NCBI RefSeq assembly: GCF_037392515.1 | Contig: NC_090283.1 | Coordinates: 23,960,749-24,024,748 of the forward strand | Reading direction: 5' to 3' | DNA from: Haliotis asinina | Lineage: Eukaryota; Mollusca; Gastropoda; Lepetellida; Haliotidae | DNA: 64,000 bases | Part shown: positions 24,164-35,601 of the stretch, piece after piece | How the letters are laid out: every line of letters begins with the position of its first letter | Position numbering within the stretch: the stretch's first letter is position 1 | Translations under genes and position numbers: made by a program | Notes under the pieces: model-generated | Told to the model about the DNA's origin: nothing | Database searches by the model: none | The model's input: only the letters and a program-made list of their open reading frames with translations

Positions 24164-25499
24164 TATTGACAGATGACCCACATATATCAGTTTCTAGTCA
24201 TAATGGACTAACAAGCTAACAGGCATTTAAGACCAAACATCAAGGGGTGTAGAAGAATGTTCTGATTGTAAAACCCTGTACATGCCTGTGAGTATCACTT
24301 AGGTCTATCCTGTTGCTGCAATTTGACTTTCTGGAACTCAAATTGGATCGCATACCTGACAAAACTATGATATCCATCCATTTGTCACGACATCAAAAAA
24401 AAAGCATGTCAAATGTCATGCAAACAGCCTATCTGATATCTAGAGTCTTCATCGGATATCGGATATGCTCAAACAGTTATCTGGCAGTCATTGAACTTAG
24501 ACGTGACTCAAGTTACTTCCCTTTCTATCAATACTTAAATCCCACCTGGCAGCAGTTATCAGCTATAATTTCATACAGTCTTCATATGTGTAAAGACTAT
24601 TCTCACGCATTTATGATATATCCATACATAATATGTCTGACGTCTATTCATTTTAAAAACCTATTTATAAATCCTGGTTCAAAGTCTGCAAACAATTATA
24701 CCTATCTCCCTGTTTCTACAATCTAAATATGTTGCCATGTCAACAGTATCCAATACTCCAGTACTCATTTTTCAGTTTAAGAATGTTTATAGTGTAGAAA
24801 GCATAATTTACATTAGGTAAGCATGCAAGAATACATTCAAGAAAGCAAAATATATTATGTTGTGTCGACTATATATGTCTTTAACTTTTTACAAACCAAA
24901 GATTCAAAATTGTCATAAATATAAACTTTTGGGGCCAAAAAAACAATCTAAAAGAAATTTTCCTGCAAGTATATATTCTTGGCCAAAAAAACCATCATGA
25001 TTTTATTTATTAAACAGGGAACAAACCTACAAAACTTTGTGTTATACACAATAACAGGCTAACATTCATAAATCTTGCTTTTTCGAGTGAAAATTAGTTT
25101 TTATTTTTTTCTTATTCTTGAAGAAAAAATGACTGGTGGATATGTAAAACAAGAAATAAAATTGGTCTGGCATACTTGGAATTTGAACAAAATCCCAAAT
25201 ACTGCTTTGTACAATTATGATAACCAAACAAAGGATATTACTATTCACTGTTGTCCGCAATTTGTTTCTGAGAACAGAAAAACTCAAGTCTTCAGACCAC
25301 AGTTTTCCTAACATACAGATCTGAAAAGACACTCTACAGATACAAGTGTAAATTAAGCTAAAATGATACAACAGTCAATGAAGTTGACAGTCTTGACGCA
25401 GATGCAGATACACTTCATGAACTCTGATCAACAAAAAAAACCCAACTCTTTTCCTTCATCTGCATCAAAATACAAAAGAATCTTCTTTTTTCACATTCT

Positions 25500-26094
25500 T
25501 CAAATCCTCTCTGGAGAGTCTGACTCAAGGTCTTTCGTCATTTCTGCAACACGCTGATAAAACAAATCCTTTGCATACTGGTACAAGAGTATATCATTTT
25601 TATTTAATTCAATAATTCGATCAATAACTGACTTAGGAAGATTATTTTGACTGCTTCGTGTGGACGTCCATTGGATGAAATCCTCAGCGAACTCTAATCC
25701 AAAGGTATGTTCGAACAACTTCTGAGTCAAATTCTGGACCTCGGTCAAGCCGAAAAAAGACAGTTTGCGCAGATTTTCTTTAGCACTTTCTAAAATTTTG
25801 GCATTGCGCTGGTCTGTTGACATTCCGCTCGTGTTATAGCAGTTGACAAGAGTTAGGTTTGCCAGCATTCGAGACTGGCGATTTATGGCCAGGTTATGTG
25901 GGCAGTTCATGAATTCTTCTATTGACACATTTTTCCAGTCAACTGTGTCGTAACAGAAGGGGACCTCTTCCAATGTGGCAGATCTGTTGTTGCAAGCCAG
26001 CTTGGCTGTTTTCCATGTTGCACCGCGCTGAACGTGCAGCCATTCACTTAGGAATCTCTTTACTGGATTTCGAAGGATCGTCACGTACAGATAT
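25500..26094 (-). CDS. HS6ST: Heparan-sulfate 6-O-sulfotransferase B, coding exon 2
   Basis: Second and last coding exon of gene B, beginning after the acceptor TTTCAG at 26095 with A-TAT-CTG, which completes the phase-2 arginine codon. It encodes YVTILRNPVKRFLSEWLHV, the 3'-phosphate-binding motif, followed by QRGATWK, the Cys/Glu-rich segment, the core NLAINRQSRMLANLTLVNCY, LESAKENLRKLSFFGLTE, and a helical end ...LLYQYAKDLFYQRVAEM. The stop is at 25500-25502. With exon 1 it makes 361 residues, near the usual family length. It is clearly closer to vertebrate HS6STs than gene A is. The sequence around and downstream of it is CpG-poor, unlike gene A, suggesting a methylated, broadly expressed gene. 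Confidence 0.93.
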
Positions 26095-26422
26095 CTGAAA
26101 AGAAATGATAGGAGGAATAAATGAAAACCTCTTCATGTACATTTAGGAAAAATACTTGTGTTTCCATGACAACCCATCATCTCTAAAACATATAGATCTC
26201 TAACTACAGTCCGTTTGACCCAAAAGTGGAATTTTAACTCGAAAAGTAGTAAACATATACCGCTCAATGAAATGCTGATCACAATCAAACCGTTAGACCA
26301 ACTTTGTAACTTAGAGAGAGTTTATGTCCTAAAAATAAAAAATTGTTTAACACATTGTCATTAAGATATTGACACAGTTCACTATTTCTTATGAGAGAGC
26401 TGTGCAGGGAAAGGAACAGCCA

Positions 26423-26698
26423 GGTAAAAATCATCGTCAAAAACTGACTTTTGTTTTGCTAGTGCTCCTGAAAGGTATATCTCATATCTGTGATGATGCT
26501 GTCAGGATGGTTTGTGTCTGTGGCAGGCAGTGGAAGGAAAGTAGATGTGTTTTAACACAATGGAACACCTATGTGATCACATACGTGGACAAGTACTTAT
26601 ATGAGGCATCTTAATTGAATAAATGTTTTTTTGAGAAAATATGAAAATAATGTTTCATGAAATTGGCACATAGGTGAAAATCATCGTCAAAAACTGAC
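26423..26698. repeat. 28-bp direct repeat pair
   Basis: AAATCATCGTCAAAAACTGA occurs near 26428 and 26677 with one difference in the flank. Confidence 0.8.
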
Positions 26699-26822
26699 TA
26701 CCTTTTTGGTTGATACTTTTACAGGTTCTCACTGGGGGTCCTATTCAGTTAAAATGTAGTTGCATTTTTCTCTCTCAAATGCTCCTGTACATTACCCTAT
26801 TGTGAAGATGAAAATACATAAA

Positions 26823-26922
26823 TAGTGAGTGAGTGAGTTAGTTTAGTTTTAAGCCACACTCAGCAATATTCCGGCTATATGGTGGTGGTCTGTAAATAAT
26901 CGGGCCCAACTGGCCAGTGAAT
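26823..26922 (-). mobile_element. SINE-2 tail half
   Basis: GTGAGTGAGTTAGTTTAGTT and TATGGTGGTGGTCTGTAAAT; stops inside the body. Confidence 0.7.
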
Positions 26923-27284
26923 TTTTATGAATTCAGACATGTGTTTTCCAATCTGTTTTGAAATGCTTTGCTTGGTTTCTACATTCAAATTCTGGGCTAG
27001 TGATTATTTTGAGGCCTAGTAACTGTCACGCATAACTAGCTCAACTGGTTGGCAACATTTGAAAACTATTTCGCATACTGGCATGATGGTGTGTCTTTAG
27101 TTTAAGTGAAAACTGAAAGACAGGAAACACGTAACATGTTGACAAAGGTCAGTGTTTGCAGGAGACATATCAAACTGTTTGTGACATGGTCGTATTGATG
27201 GAACATTATCGTGTTCATGCTTGACAGCTCGCATGATGCCGGATACAGTATTACCATCTGTAGGGACATGTTTTCACTTGCTGT

Positions 27285-27448
27285 AGGGGCGGTGGGGTAG
27301 CCTAATGGTTAAAGCGTTCGCTCGTCACGCCGAAAACCCGGGTTCAATTCCCCATATGGGTACAATGTGTGAAGCCCATTTTCTTGTGTCCCCCGCCGTG
27401 ATATCGCTGGAATATTGCTAAAAGCGGCGTTAAACCAAACTCACTCAC
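27285..27448 (+). mobile_element. SINE-1, full length
   Basis: Best-preserved plus-strand copy: A box TAGCCTAATGGTTAAAGCG, B box GGGTTCAATTCCCC, body and (CTCA)n tail. An 11-bp target duplication TCACTTGCTGT flanks it (27274-27284, 27449-27459). In the gene B intron. Confidence 0.92.
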
Positions 27449-27545
27449 TCACTTGCTGTCATTTCAGTTCACATTGTCAAATTCACGGATGTCTAAGATT
27501 TCAACATACATGTCAGGTAAAACCTTTCTGCTTGGTTTCGAGGTA

Positions 27546-27658
27546 TAATTAATAATGCAGTGCATGCTACTCAACTTTTCATAAGGATACTTTCTATCTA
27601 AATTATAATAATTAATAATATAATTAATAATGCAGTGCATGCTACTCAACTTTTCATA
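27546..27658. repeat. 38-bp direct repeat pair
   Basis: TAATTAATAATGCAGTGCAT... is identical over 38 bp at 27546-27583 and 27621-27658, just after a SINE-1. Confidence 0.85.
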
Positions 27659-27794
27659 TCTAAACATGCACCTGTCATGTATGTAAGAATCAGTTGTGCA
27701 TAGCCTGCAGGAAAAAACACATCCTTATCAAAAGTTGAGTGGTTTTCATATTCTCCAGTGTTATAAGAACATTTACCCCAAAAGATCTGCCCTA

Positions 27795-27998
27795 GAGGTG
27801 GTCTTCAGCAGACCATGCTTGTCACAAGAGGCAATTATTGGGATTGGGTGGTCAGACTCGCTGACTTGGTTGACACATGTCATTGTATCCCAACTGCATA
27901 GATTGATCACGTTGATCACTGGATTGTCTGACTTGGTTACTTACAGACTGCCTTCATATAACTGGCATATTCCTGAGTGCAGCAAAAAACAACAAACC
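27795..27998 (+). mobile_element. SINE-2, decayed
   Basis: TGGGTGGTCAGACTCGCTGA, TTGACACATGTCATTG and CCTGAGTGCAGCAAAAAAC; CG depleted. Confidence 0.7.
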
Positions 27999-28205
27999 AA
28001 ATCAAACTCTCATTTTTATGATTTTGCATAATATTGAGACCTTTCATTTTAAGTACTCTAAAACTAAGCAACAATCCCTTTTCACTTACTATTGTCTTTT
28101 AATCTGTGCAGTGAAAAACATTTGTTATGAATCTATCAATCATCAGTGTGAATTGGGGGGACAGACTTTGATTCAAACTTTTTAACCCATATTACCTGCT
28201 TTATC

Positions 28206-28492
28206 CAGTCTTCACGAATAGTGTCTGACCCTTGCCAACGGTCAGACAGAAGTCCCCAACCTGCTGTTATTTGTGGCATGTGACACTTGTTCACAGTTTA
28301 TAAACTTATGTTTATAACGTTTGTCATTATATAATGCTAATAATTTCAATGCCAATTATGAGAAATGTTAAATCTGAAATGTGTGTTTAATTTTACTCTG
28401 TGGGTCCTGTGAATTTTCAGTGGGTCAGACAGACATCTGAAACTTACAGGACCCAATGTCCTGTTACTTTGAAACACCATTCATGAACACTG
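28206..28492 (+). mobile_element. Inverted-repeat element, hAT-like, copy 1
   Basis: Starts CAGTCTTCACGAATAGTGT and ends ACCATTCATGAACACTG, about 19-bp imperfect inverted termini. No coding capacity. The terminal CAGTG suggests a hAT-type MITE; no clear 8-bp duplication. Confidence 0.55.
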
Positions 28493-28944
28493 TATATCTG
28501 GCAAGTCTAAACAAATTGCTGCCAAAGCAATTAGTTTCATTATAAGCAATGATAATGATATTATGGTCTTTTTGCCAGACAGGAAAATGCTAAGCTTACA
28601 ATGTAAACAGACCTGTCAGTGCTGCCAGATATGTCTGTTTAGCTTAATTATTTTAAAGGTTTAACTTAACATTTACTTCCTTACATTGCACATATTTTTT
28701 TTTATCTTAAATATCTCCTATATTTGTTTTCATTATCATGATTATGAATGTTCAAGGGACTATTCCACATGAACGCTTTCTTGCGCAACTACAAAAAAAA
28801 AACCTTCTTCTGGTGATATATATAACTATCTTCTCCTCTCTCCCATCAATAGTATTTTTTATATGAATGAGCTGACCTTTCTAAAAAAGGCTCTTCTTAA
28901 AATGAACGAAAATATTTGGATATGCTTATCATGTCGCATAATGA

Positions 28945-29118
28945 ATCAGTTTAATTTTACACCATACTCAGCAATATTCCATTATACAGCTGTATGTCTG
29001 TAAATAATAGTGTCTGGATCAGACAATCCAGTGATCAACAGCATGAGAATCTAGCTATGCAAATGGGATACAATGATATGTGTCAACCGAAGCAAACTCG
29101 ATCCTGTTAATCATGTAA
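28945..29118 (-). mobile_element. SINE-2, decayed
   Basis: CCAGTGATCAACAGCATGAG and ATGTGTCAACCGAAGC; head missing. Confidence 0.7.
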
Positions 29119-29148
29119 GCTCACAGGGATGCATGTTTTAGCTACAAA

Positions 29149-29316
29149 AGGGGGAGGCGGGATAGTCTAATAGTTACGGTGTCTGTTCATTATGCTAAAG
29201 ACTGGGTTTGATTCCCCACATGGGCACAATGTGTGAAGCCCATTTCTGATTTCCTTCACCGTGATATTGTTGTAATATTGCTAAAAGCGATAAAACCATA
29301 CCTACCTATTCACTTT
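29149..29316 (+). mobile_element. SINE-1 in gene B intron, decayed
   Basis: GGGATAGTCTAATAGTTAC, then GGGTTTGATTCCCC, then the body to GCTAAAAGCGATAAAACC. Confidence 0.65.
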
Positions 29317-30968
29317 GTTACAAAAGCATGGCACTGTCATACAGTACATGTTTATCAAATGGTTTGCATTCCAGTAGAAATTAAATATGGTAAGTAAATA
29401 CATATACACAAGCAGAAGAAGCTACATTGGGCAATTATATCATTGTTTTCTTTTTCAAATGTTTCAACTGAAATTTAGCTGCAAGACGTGGATAAATTTG
29501 GGTAGAATTGTATCCATGAACTTAGCGCTAAATTAGAACTTAGCACATAACTCCAGAGGGGCCGACCCTAAAGTGTTTCAAACAGTAGTTTCAAGGAACA
29601 AAGTCAGTAGTTTGACCATAAAATTAGTAGTCAACAAAACACATAAAGTCATAATGGATTCTGGGTAAGTTAATATGACACTGATCAAGAGTGAAGCTTT
29701 CATTTCATATATCGGTTTTGTATAATCAAATGAAATTAAAGGTCATGATGATACACAGTAAGTGGATCAGATCGCAATGGCTTTGAAATCAGCCTCAGAT
29801 TTCTGACAGAAAATTAATAGCTAAAATTAATTAGTTCAAATGTCAATAAGTTTGATGAATGTAAGGTTTGTGAAGTTCTAAAATGTATTTAATCAACAAA
29901 AAATACAAGTTTTTGTCCATAGGTCCGAATTTTAATTAATGTTCTTCAAATTTTGCACAATTTCTAGTGCAATCATACTGACGTAGTTTGAGGCTAAATT
30001 TTGTAGTGATTACGATAAAATTGTAGAGGTTGGCATTTCATACAGTTCTCTACTCCCATATCGTAACATAAACTAAAGATAGTCGTAGAGCTGAGGTTGT
30101 TTTGTCCTACTGCACCCCAGGGCTTACCTAGACGTGCTCAGATGCTGATATTGGCTTTATGATGGCACCAATTGTCTTTACACATTTCTAAAATGGAATA
30201 AAAACTTTCCCAGGTCATGCTGACATATACAAGTAGCTAAATGTGGACTTTAATGAGTTTGCTTAAGTGATCAGCCTTCACAGATAACAAGATGGATAAA
30301 TTTGAAAGACTGCAATGCATAGTTAAATACTTTTACACTGAATATATCAGAATTGAACGTTAAAATAAGCTGATCTAATAATAGAAAAAAAATTTGAAAG
30401 TAACTAAAAATCAAGCAATATTTGAAAGAAATTTCAGTTTAGGACAAGATAACAATTTTTTTGAAATCTGAATTGTATTTCATGTGCTTAATGCAAATAT
30501 GATCATAAATAAGCACTGGTGACTATAGGGAGCCTTGTGATAAACTGAAATGTTATAATCCATCTTGGAATATCTGAAGGCCAACAAACCACCTGGGGCA
30601 GCTTGGAATTAGATATCTTCATTATTTTAACAGCTGCAACAAGCTGATGAGGAGGCAGCAGTTGATGACGTTTACAGCATCTTCAGATTCAGACTGAACC
30701 TCAAAATCTGTACATGAAATATATACTGTGAAATTTTAGGAATATTTGCAGAAAGTGGTAAATTTTCAAAATGAATTTTTCTTTAGTTAGGAAGACTTAC
30801 CCCTATATGCTTACTACAAATGTTATGAAGGATACAGATATGTTTACTTCACGCTTCCACCATCTGTTTATTGGTCAATGCCTGATCTGTGGTGAATCTT
30901 TTTTGAAAAATAGACTCATGTTCTTCAAAAAACAACTTGGAGTTATTGCCTGAGAACGCAAAGCCTTT

Positions 30969-31321
30969 CAGTGTTGACGAATGGTGTTTCAAAGTAACAG
31001 GAAATTGGGTCCTGTAAGTTTCAGATGTCTGGCTGACCCACTGAAAATTCACAGGACCCACAGAGTAAAATTAAACACACATTTCAGATTTAACATTTCT
31101 CATAATTGGCATTGAAATTACTAACATTATATAATGACAAACGTTATAAACATAAATTTAGAAACAGTGAACAAGTATTACATGCCACAAATAACAACTT
31201 CAGACAAAGTTATTGTGATATAGTCAGTCAGACACTGGGGCCAGCAGGTTGGGGACTTCTGTCTGACCGTTGGCAAATCTGTCAGATTTGTCAGAGGGTC
31301 AGACACAATTCGTGAACACTG
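30969..31321 (-). mobile_element. Inverted-repeat element, hAT-like, copy 2
   Basis: Inverted relative to copy 1 at 28206 and similar over its whole length (for example GGACTTCTGTCTGACCGTTG, AATTGGCATTGAAATTA). Ends CAGTGTTGACGAATGGTGT and AATTCGTGAACACTG. Confidence 0.55.
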
Positions 31322-32284
31322 AAAGCTGGTGAATTAAGGCATTGGGGTGGGCTAATCTCATTTCCCAGACTGGGAAAGTTCTATCTTCTATGGATATACA
31401 TGTTCTTTGCTACTAATTTGGGTGACTTTTCAGTGTAACTACCATATTAATAAATGAAGATGTACATCCATAGAACTCTCCCTGTTGTTTATCAGTGTTA
31501 TTTCACACCAACTTCAAAATGGCACTCAAAGAAATATTGCTTTTTTCATTACAGACAATTAAAACAAAAACATTCAATAACATTGTCTCATTATTATACA
31601 AACCAATCATTGATCTACTATAATTTCAACATTATTTGTCTCAATGAATGTCCAACATTCCCTGAGTAATTCAATCACTAGTTGCAGAGAGGCAGTTAAC
31701 AGGGAAACAGTGTTTCCGTTATGTAATGGACTTTGACCCCTGCAGTTTGCAACATATGTCATATTTGGGATTTCACTTTCTCAGTAAAGTACAAGTTCTA
31801 CATGATAAATGTTGCATCTGACCACTTTCTAAATGGCATCGTGTTACCCTACAGTTTGATTGTCTGGTAATATCAATGGCTGTTGGTCACCATGTCCGTC
31901 AAATTTTAAAATACATTTTAATGTACGCCTGTCAGTTTTATTTTACCTTGAAAAAGATTACGTTTTCAGAATGACATCAAGGTGTTGTCAAAGAAAATGG
32001 AACAGTTTTGGAAAACCCCATGCTAAAAATAGCTTAGTTGACAAATTCTGATATCCTCAATATTTCTGATTGTTTTTTTAGGGGGCAAAGTCTCACACAC
32101 AATGAAAAGCGTGCTTGCTTGACCATTAAAATTTACAAATGACCAGTTTTTTTAAATGTTAGCTGGTCACAATATCCAGCTCTAAAAATGCCAGCAGAAA
32201 CACTGAATAAACAAGATCTCAATGTCAGTGATTTGTGATTTAAGTCAAAAATACCCTTAACACTATGGAGTGTAACCTTGGTAA

Positions 32285-32411
32285 TATACCAAACAGCAAA
32301 AGAAACACTACACTGATTTTTTGTCAAGTTTTTAAATGAAAGACATAAACATGAATGCTTACTTTTAGAGATGCCTTTATTTTCGAAATGCGTGTTTCAT
32401 TTGCTGTTAAG
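32285..32411 (+). mobile_element. MITE-1 copy 2
   Basis: TATACCAAACAGCAAAAGAA at the left, GTGTTTCATTTGCTGTT at the right, interior GACATAAACATGAATG shared with copy 3. Confidence 0.65.
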
Positions 32412-32654
32412 AAGGTTGGATGAAAAGTATCAAAATGTCAGGCAAACATTGCTAAATTTGCTACCAGCTACCGACCAGTTATCACGAACACCTGTCCATA
32501 GCGCTTGAGTAGACCGTTTGATTTTTACTTTCGTAGTATTTCACACATTGTAACATCACTAAGCAATAGGCTACGAGAGTTAAAATCAAACTGTCTTCAC
32601 AAGCGATACAGACTGGTGCTGGGGATAACTGGTCACTAGCCAGTATCATTTTGC

Positions 32655-32750
32655 GTCAGTTTAGTTTTGTGCCACACTAAGCCATAGTCCAGCTATACGG
32701 ATGCAGTCTGTAAATTACTGAATTTGGACTAGACAATCCAAAGATCAACT
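32655..32750 (-). mobile_element. SINE-2 fragment
   Basis: GTTTAGTTTTGTGCCACAC and AGACAATCCAAAGATCAAC. Confidence 0.6.
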
Positions 32751-32849
32751 ACTATATTCTTTCATATAGTCTCACTGAGAGAAGCACAATAGATCTGTGG
32801 ACAAATTGATCAACTGCTTTGATTTTTTTTATTTTTGTTTACAACGCAC

Positions 32850-33098
32850 TAATGAGTAAGTGAGTGAATTCACACTCAGCAACATTCCAGTAGTGTGGTG
32901 GTGGTCTGTAAATATTTCAGTCTGGACCAAATAATCAAGTGATCAACAGCATGAGATTCGATCTGTGCAACTAGGAACCAATAACATGTGAGCCTGACCA
33001 CCCGATCCTGTTAGTTGCCTCTTATGACTAGCATAGTCACCTCTTGTGACAAGCATGGGTTCCTGAAGAACTATTCTAACCCAGATCTTCATGGGTCC
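32850..33098 (-). mobile_element. SINE-2
   Basis: Nearly complete: GTGAGTGAATTCACACTCAG to CAGATCTTCATGGGTCC. Confidence 0.72.
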
Positions 33099-33104
33099 GC
33101 ACTC

Positions 33105-33480
33105 ACATGATAATAATAATAAAAACATATGTGCATTTATATCGCGCCAAACTCCACACACGAGGTGAATACTCATAGCGTTAACAGTCAAAGCAGGCAG
33201 ATTATTACCCCGGATAACCCAAGCTGCCTGTTAGACGCTAGAAGATTATAGCCACATGAATTATACCGCCGGGTACCCATTTTCTGCTGTGTGAACAGAG
33301 GCAATTTTGAACAACTCACTTGCCTAAGATGAGACCACATGCGTCATGTGCTTCATTGTGGGACAGGACTGAAGTCCTAGAAATTCTCAGGAGTCAAACT
33401 GCTGGTCACCCATCCGAGCACTGTCTGCATCCATTGTTGCTTAACACTTACCCGAGCCTTATGCACAGGACCACACACCA
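33105..33480 (-). mobile_element. SINE-3 type repeat
   Basis: TTTATATCGCGCCAAACTCC near the left end, CCGGGTACCCATTTTCTGCT in the middle, and TGGTCACCCATCCGAGCACT further right: the layout of a widespread metazoan repeat class with a tRNA-like end. A second copy is at 50765. Confidence 0.5.
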
Positions 33481-33579
33481 CCACTAAAGGAAGCTGCTAT
33501 CCATAGATGTCTCAGTAGTCATTTCAAATTAAAATTTAAATAAAATATTTAAGAAATAACAGAAAATGGTGAGAAATAC

Positions 33580-34070
33580 CTTCTCTTCCGTTTCATTTTT
33601 TCCTTCTTATTCATCATTTTATCAACACAAGCGGTCAGCTCTGTCCAGTCTGGGTGGAGGCCACATGACCAGCCAGTTGAGTAACGACTAAACAGCCAGA
33701 TCCTTCTGTTCTTCGTAAAACAGTCGCAATGCTTCTTTTTCCGCTTATAACAGAAGCACGGCGGGTCCACATCTAAATCGTCTACCAAATGTTTACCAAA
33801 CGTCGTTCCCCCGGTTTTCTGAATATGGAGGAAAACAAACACATCTTCCTCGGTATTCATGTCTAAATCTCGCACAACATCCTCCTCACTGAAACTGTGT
33901 CTGTTGTAAGCTCCCGCTAGAAATGCATCGAGATCCGTTCTATACGCCGGCGTAACACTTTGGTGTGTGAGAGCGCACGAGTTAGAATCAAAACAAAAGT
34001 ATCCAAAGAACAGTATCGAAGCGATAACCAACCCTAGAAGCCCGACTAACGCTCCCTTCCACGCTTTCAT
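33580..34070 (-). CDS. HS6ST: Heparan-sulfate 6-O-sulfotransferase B, coding exon 1
   Basis: First coding exon of a canonical heparan-sulfate 6-O-sulfotransferase, a Golgi type II membrane enzyme that transfers sulfate from PAPS to the 6-OH of glucosamine in heparan sulfate and so tunes growth-factor binding. From the ATG at 34070: a short cytoplasmic tail, a hydrophobic anchor at about residues 6-26, a stem, the 5'-phosphosulfate-binding loop HIQKTGGTTFG at residues 82-92, a paired CxC...CxC element (residues 105-117), then WLFSRYSTGWSCGLHPDWTE with the family-invariant His139. The exon ends on a lysine/arginine-rich run with donor AAG|GTATTT at 33579, phase 2. The exon break falls just before the 3'-phosphate motif, as in vertebrate HS6ST genes as I recall them. 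All residues I expect for activity are present. Confidence 0.93.
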
Positions 34071-34260
34071 TGTGGGATATTGGCTACGAAATACTCATAG
34101 TAGCAGATACGCTTCGGGTGGATTAATTTACACCGAGCTCAGCACCACCGAACAATGAATCCTTTCATTTTAAAGCGACAGACGAGTGTTCCATTTCCGC
34201 ACCTCTGTTCCGTCCGCCATGTTTTTGTATGACCTCATGACCTTTCATAAATGAACTATG
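34071..34260 (-). promoter_or_regulatory. Putative promoter/5' UTR of HS6ST gene B
   Basis: Sequence directly upstream of the gene B start codon where CpG content returns to normal. It contains CCGCCATGTT at 34214-34223, a match to the YY1 consensus common near metazoan start sites. No TATA box is obvious. Promoter status is inferred from position only. Confidence 0.3.
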
Positions 34261-35291
34261 AAACATACAGACAGGAAATAGTTAACGAGGATAATTTTTG
34301 TTTTGGTACGTTCGTCGCAGGGCAAAACAATCACGTGGGTGAAATAATTGGAACGATTTAGAATCAAGTGTTTGTTTTCGTGGGTGAATTAAAAGTGGCA
34401 TCGTCATTTTCCGGATTGAAAATATGTACGTGTGTACGTCGAACCTACAATGCAAGACAACAATTACAATACATTGTGGATTCGAAAAAAGGAAATTTCC
34501 ACATTAATAATAACAATTATCATTATAATAATTAAGCACGATGCATTCAGTGTTTGACCTTCAGATTATACAGATATATACTTTGATTAATACTCGGAAT
34601 AATTAGATCTATTTCAAACACCACTGAAAGCATAAATGCCTAGATATTTTCACATCTATATATATTTCATATATGCTATGAATATTTGAATCAATTCTCT
34701 GACTTTGTCAACTTCCCGTTACGTTTTCCTGGAAGCTATTTTATGGAAACTTCTTTCAACATCGCCTATAAACGGACAGATTGATGGAAGCGCACATAAA
34801 ATCAACGGATCATTTCAATCAATATTCGCGCACTCGTTCAACATGTGTCATGATAATTTGATTTTGTCATATTGTTACAGCGTGGCTGTCAAACGACTTC
34901 CTGTATCTCTACGTGAAACTCTTTGGAAGATGTCTTGCTTGTGAGCTGCACTGTAATTAATAGCGTTATAAACAATATTTTCATCACATTTAGAGAGGAT
35001 TATGTATATGTGTATGTGTCACCTTATCTTCCAACCAAGAGGCATATGAACTATGTCTGTACAATTCGTTTGTCACACCCGAAAGTTTGATTTCAATAGT
35101 ATCTTCTGCCGCATATAGATACAAAGAGACAAACACACTTGTCGGAAACTGGACGACGCTGATGCTCGAATCAATCAACGGATCCTGACTCATCAAAGGG
35201 ATGGAACTCTGTATAGCGGGTTTATCGCTAAGGAAGATTACAAGCTTATCGGTAACAACGTCTTATTGCACAGAGCGACGTTTCTGTGTTG
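34261..35291. other. Intergenic, upstream of gene B
   Basis: A+T-rich sequence with no repeat family or gene that I recognise. Confidence 0.5.
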
Positions 35292-35432
35292 ATGAAGATC
35301 CGGGTTAGAATTGATCTTCAGTAACCCATCCTTGCACGTAAGAGGCGACTAACGGGATGGGGTGGTCAGGCTCTCCGACTTGGTTGAGACATGTCATTGG
35401 ATCCCAGTTCCGTAGATCGATGCTCATGCTGT
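35292..35432 (+). mobile_element. SINE-2 head half
   Basis: GAAGATCCGGGTTAGAATTG to CGATGCTCATGCTG, then lost. Confidence 0.75.
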
Positions 35433-35601
35433 ATATATTCTTTTGAGACAGACGTTTATTCAGTATTTCAAGCCAATACTGGATGTCTGGTGCAGACCAC
35501 CGCTGGAATATTGTGAGTGGAGCGATGAACAACAGAGGAGTCAAGCTGCCAAACACGATCATACATCCAAGGACTTGCCGTGACCAACATTGCTTATGCA
35601 C

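Larger units (their letters stand above)
14673..25499 (-). other. CpG-poor stretch downstream of HS6ST gene B, possible long 3' UTR
   Basis: Nearly 11 kb of A+T-rich sequence with very few CG dinucleotides and no recognisable gene on either strand; the open frames are short and unlike proteins. The low-CpG character is continuous with gene B and stops near 14.7 kb, where AATAAA occurs on the minus strand at 14815-14820. I infer that the gene B transcript may run to that point. Earlier AATAAA signals also exist near 25000-25015, so a short 3' UTR is equally possible. It contains SINE-1 copies, one MITE-1, one R3 fragment and a 115-bp tandem array. Confidence 0.35.
26095..33579 (-). other. Intron of HS6ST gene B
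   Basis: A 7485-base GT-AG intron, CpG-poor. It holds SINE-1 copies at 27285 and 29149, SINE-2 copies at 26823, 27795, 28945, 32655 and 32850, a large tRNA-type SINE-3 at 33105, a MITE-1 copy at 32285, and two facing copies of a roughly 300-base inverted-repeat element (28206 and 30969). I see no coding exon inside it. Confidence 0.85.

Noticed and set aside
28206-31321. A single 3.1-kb DNA transposon with 300-bp inverted ends
   Set aside because: Each end has its own complete pair of CAGTG termini and the interior codes for no transposase, so two separate small elements fit better.
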